DNA from: Thozetella sp. PMI_491
Lineage: Eukaryota > Ascomycota > Sordariomycetes > Chaetosphaeriales > Chaetosphaeriaceae
NCBI GenBank assembly: GCA_021432635.1
Contig: MU270020.1
Coordinates: 633,924 to 697,923, forward strand
Reading direction: 5' to 3'
Length of the DNA stretch: 64,000 bases
Shown: one piece after another, positions 60,728 to 64,000 of the stretch
Numbering within the stretch: the stretch's first letter is position 1
How the letters are laid out: every line of letters starts with the position of its first letter
The notes under the pieces: model-generated
Seen by the model: only the letters and a program-made list of their open reading frames with translations
Told to the model about the DNA's origin: nothing
Databases searched by the model: none
Program-made: the position numbers and the translations under genes

Positions 60728-63700
60728 ATGGCAGATCGTCCATCCTTGCGTGAGCGACTAAAGCAGAAATGGAATAAATATGGAAAAGATACAAAGCCAA
60801 AGGCACAAAACTCCCCACGCACCAGCTCGTCCACCTTGCCGGCGGAGCCTATGTGCAACCCTCCAGACACGACTACTCTCTGTACCCCAGGACTAGACGA
60901 GACGACCAGCCCCGATCTGCCCGCAGACAGTATTCTCTGGGACGGCGCGTACGATCTCCTGAGAAAAGAAGCACCGGAGCTCCTCGCCCGCTATGAGGCA
61001 CGCCTGTCTAGTGTGCTCCAGAGTAAGCTCGCATGGCCCTCCTATGTCCAAGCGCTCACCAGATACAGGCGGAAAGCTCCTCGAAGACACAGACCCGCAC
61101 GTCCAGAACCAGCTGCCACAAAACGACCCCGTCGCACGCCGAGCGATGCTGCAAAAGATCACCGCCCTCGGCTTGCACCATATGGAGGATAAGAAAGTAA
61201 GCGGTACAATCTGGGGACACGAGATCGCCCTGCAAGACGGAGTGGCCGCTGTGGCTAAGGCAATGGAACGCGCCGAAGAGTATATCAAAGATGCCGTCAA
61301 GGACTTGCCGTATGCATCCGTCGTCATAGCCGGTGTCTCGCTGGTACTTCCCCTCCTTACGAACCCAGTCACAGTCGAAGCAGCGCACCGAGACGGGTTC
61401 ACCTACGTCACCTTCCAGATGCGATACTACGCAGCGATAGAATCACTCTTGCTGCCGAAAGATGTAAAGCCCGACCTAAGGGCTGAGCTGACTAGGCTTC
61501 TTACCAGTCTGTACAAGTTGGTCATTGAGTTTCAAATTCAGAGTGTCCTACGGTTCTATCGCAGCCGGACAAATAATTATTTGCGCGGAATTGTCAAATA
61601 CGATGGCTGGGACGAGAAGCTGCAGGCCTTCAAACAGAATGAAGCCCAACTCGTAGAGAAGCTCAATACCTCCCTGTCGGCTTCCCATCTCGATCGACTC
61701 AACACCTTGGCCAAAGAGGCAAAGGCCATATACGGAGCCCTCGATGCTCTTCTGGCCGTGTCGCAGCAACACCTATGCTTGGCACGGAAGATGGACCGCC
61801 GCATGTCGGATGCCGAGAACCGAGCCTGTCTACAGGACCTGCAGGCCACCGACCCCCACCTTGACAAGCAGCGTATCCAGGACGCGAAGGGCGGTCTCTT
61901 GCAAGACGCCTACCGCTGGGTGCTCAAGAACGCCGAGTTCCGAAAGTGGCATAACGACAGACAGAGTCCGCTCCTCTGGATCAGAGGCGACCCCGGCAAG
62001 GGCAAGACCATGTTGCTCTGCGGTATTATCGATGAGCTGGACGCCTCCCCTAAGCATGGCGACGTCAATATCGCTTTCTTCTTTTGTCAGGCAACCGATG
62101 CAAGCATCAATAATGCCACCGCTGTTCTGCGCGGCCTAATCTTTATGCTTGTGAAGCAACAGCCGATTCTTATGGCCCATCTACGTAAAGACTATGAAGA
62201 AATGGGGAAACGCCGATTTGAAGGTGTAAACGCCTGGGTGGCCTTGTCGAAAATCTTTACTAGGATCCTCCAAGACACGCAGCTCTCTAGTTCCTACTTG
62301 ATCATCGACGCGCTAGACGAATGTACTACGGATCTAGACCAACTGCTCGGTCTTATCCAGAGCACTATGGCCTGTGATCGTATTAAATGGATCGTGTCTA
62401 GTCGAAACTGGCCAAGCATTAAGGAGGGTCTAGACCCAGCTACACAGAAAGTCAGCCTGTCTCTCGAACTGAACGAAGAGTCCATCTCAGCGGCAGTTGC
62501 CATATACATCGAAACTAAGGTTGACGAGCTAAAACAGAAAAAGAATTACGGGAGCCAAACGCAAAATGCAGTCCGGCGCTATCTGTTAGATAATGCAGAT
62601 AATACCTTCCTCTGGGTTGCTTTGGTCTGCGAAGAGCTTCTGAAAGCTACGAGATGGGAAGCCAAAGATGTTATAACAACGTTCCCGACTGGCCTCGAAG
62701 CTTTATATACTCGGATGACAGCTGAGATATTCGAATCAAAGCGTCCGGAGCTTTTTATATCTATCATAGCGACCATTTCAGCTGTCTATCGGCCCATTAC
62801 ACTAGATGAATTAACTGGTCTTGTTGAGCTGCCGGATGGCTTTTCTGAAGATGGCTTGTCTGAAGATGATATGGCTGAGATAGTTGGGCATTGTGGCTCA
62901 TTCTTAACAATCCGCGACCGCACTATCTCCTTCGTTCACCAGTCTGCAAAGGACTTCGTGATCAATACCGCGTCTCACCGCTTCTTTCCATCTGGAATAA
63001 AACGTACACACAGTACACTCTTCTCGCGCTCTCTACTTATTATGTCGAAGCTACGGCGCGATATCTACAACCTCATGGCCCCTGGATTTCCTATCACGAA
63101 AGTCAAGCCGCCAAATCCAGACCCGCTGGCAGAGATTAGATATTCATGTATTCACTGGGTAGACCATTTAGACGAGTCTATTCGTGATACAGAGGAAGGT
63201 ATTCGAGAAGATCTTCAGGACGGAGGTAAAGTGGACGCATTTCTACGAACCAAGTATTTATACTGGCTCGAGGCTCTTAGTCTACTAGGGAGTACGTCAA
63301 ATGGTGTTCTTAGTATGGCAAAACTAGAACGGATGTTCCTAGTAAGCAATATTATCAGTCTTGAGAACTAATCTAACTTCTAAAAAGCATACATCGAAAC
63401 TCGGCAACTTCGTTCGAGATGGGCATCGATTTAGCCAGTTTCATAGAGCAGTTATCGAGAATTACCCACTTCAGATATACACCTCAGCTCTGCTGTTCAG
63501 CCCAACACAAAGCTTAATAAGAAAGCAATTCCAGGCTGAAGAGCCTCAGTGGATGGTAACTAAACAAATCACGGATAAGGAATGGAATGCTTGTTTATCG
63601 ACGCTCGAGGGCCACAGCAACACGGTCCGGTCCGTAGCGTGGTTGACAGACGGCCGCCGGCTCGCATCAGCTTCTTATGACAACACCATTAAGATCTGGG

Positions 63701-64000
63701 ATGCTGCTACAAGCGAATATATATTGACACTTGAGGGTCATAATGATGCAGTTAATTCTATAGCATGGTCGACTGATAGCCACCGGCTTGTATCAGCTTC
63801 TGGCGATAAGACTGTTAAGATCTGGAATGCCGCTACTGGCAAATGTATGTCAACACTCGAGGGCCATAGTGATTCGGTCAGATCTGTGGCATGGTCGACC
63901 GACGGCCGCTGGCTCGCATCAGCTTCTAGCGATAAGACTGTTAAGATCTAGAATACCACTACTAACAAATATATGTCAACGCTTGAGGGCCATAGCGATT
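60728..64000 (+). CDS. NACHT-WD40 NLR/STAND protein, partial, with in-frame stop in a WD40 repeat
   Basis: A large signal-transducing NTPase of the fungal NLR type, a family that includes Podospora HET-E/HNWD allorecognition proteins. Exons are 60728-61022, 61069-63341 and 63388 onward, and both introns are 46 nt (GTAAGC donors). Residues about 70-390 match the NACHT-associated N-terminal region (ILWDGAYDLLRKEAPELLARYE). NACHT follows, with Walker A GDPGKGKT (405-412) and Walker B LIIDALDEC (Asp512). The helical region ends with NYPLQIYTSALLFSP. WD40 repeats of exactly 42 codons start at 63598, 63724, 63850 and 63976. Repeat 3 has TAG at 63949-63951 where repeats 1-2 have the Trp codon of KIW. 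This truncates the product to 1043 aa, although the frame stays WD40-like to the window edge. It may be an inactive allele. Confidence 0.85.
63598..64000 (+). repeat. tandem 126-nt WD40 repeats
   Basis: Units start at 63598, 63724, 63850 and 63976, each exactly 126 nt (42 codons), running off the window. Each begins with a TLEGH block and carries a VxSxAWxTD core and SAS.D.T.KI(W). Repeats 2 and 3 are close at the nucleotide level (shared CTTCTGGCGATAAGACTGTT-like blocks). This is the high-identity, recombining type seen in HNWD genes. Confidence 0.9.

Overview
This window looks like nuclear DNA of a filamentous ascomycete, most likely a Sordariomycete. The genes are GC-rich at third positions. 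Introns are mostly short (46-124 nt), with GT donors, CTRAY-type branch sites and AG acceptors. The families fit too: a Pho80-type cyclin, fungal MFS clades, and a NACHT-WD40 NLR. Species cannot be told from the sequence alone.

Layout. Bases 1-1900 are AT-richer debris with a possible LINE zinc-knuckle relic. From 1.9 to about 17.9 kb I find no convincing gene. A pyrimidine-rich leader (about 18.0-19.7 kb) precedes a GAC1-type PP1 glycogen-targeting subunit (19748-22289, +). Next come a Ccc1/VIT vacuolar iron transporter (26158-27144, +), a single-pass membrane protein (27760-28314, -), a DHA1-type MFS transporter with a 7-nt microexon (30049-31864, -) and a five-exon MFS sugar transporter (33300-35298, -). 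A divergent pair follows: a four-segment, glycosylated membrane protein (37583-39801, -) and a Cys-rich GPI-type surface protein (40517-41434, +). The latter converges on an HSL-type alpha/beta hydrolase (41505-42545, -). Then come a thiamine-diphosphate enzyme (44266-46521, +), a G21/A82 homopolymer block (47548-47662), a Pho80-like cyclin (48741-49835, +), an M24B Xaa-Pro aminopeptidase (50682-52352, +) converging on an ACS-type MFS transporter (52646-54321, -), and a secreted pepsin-like protease (55616-57078, -).

The right end (57-64 kb) changes character. It holds AT-richer stretches, unrecognised broken reading frames, a decapitated HET-domain fragment, and the 5' part of a large NLR (60728 to beyond the edge) with an N-terminal NACHT-associated region, a NACHT NTPase and near-identical 126-nt WD40 repeats. 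Repeat 3 carries an in-frame TAG where a Trp codon is expected, consistent with a RIP-type G-to-A change. This resembles a fungal allorecognition or innate-immunity locus.

Most genes look like independent housekeeping, transport or secreted functions rather than one pathway, and no biosynthetic cluster is visible. All splice models were made by eye from splice signals, reading frame and family motifs; none is backed by RNA data. Several coding starts were moved downstream from non-ATG codons to the first suitable ATG.
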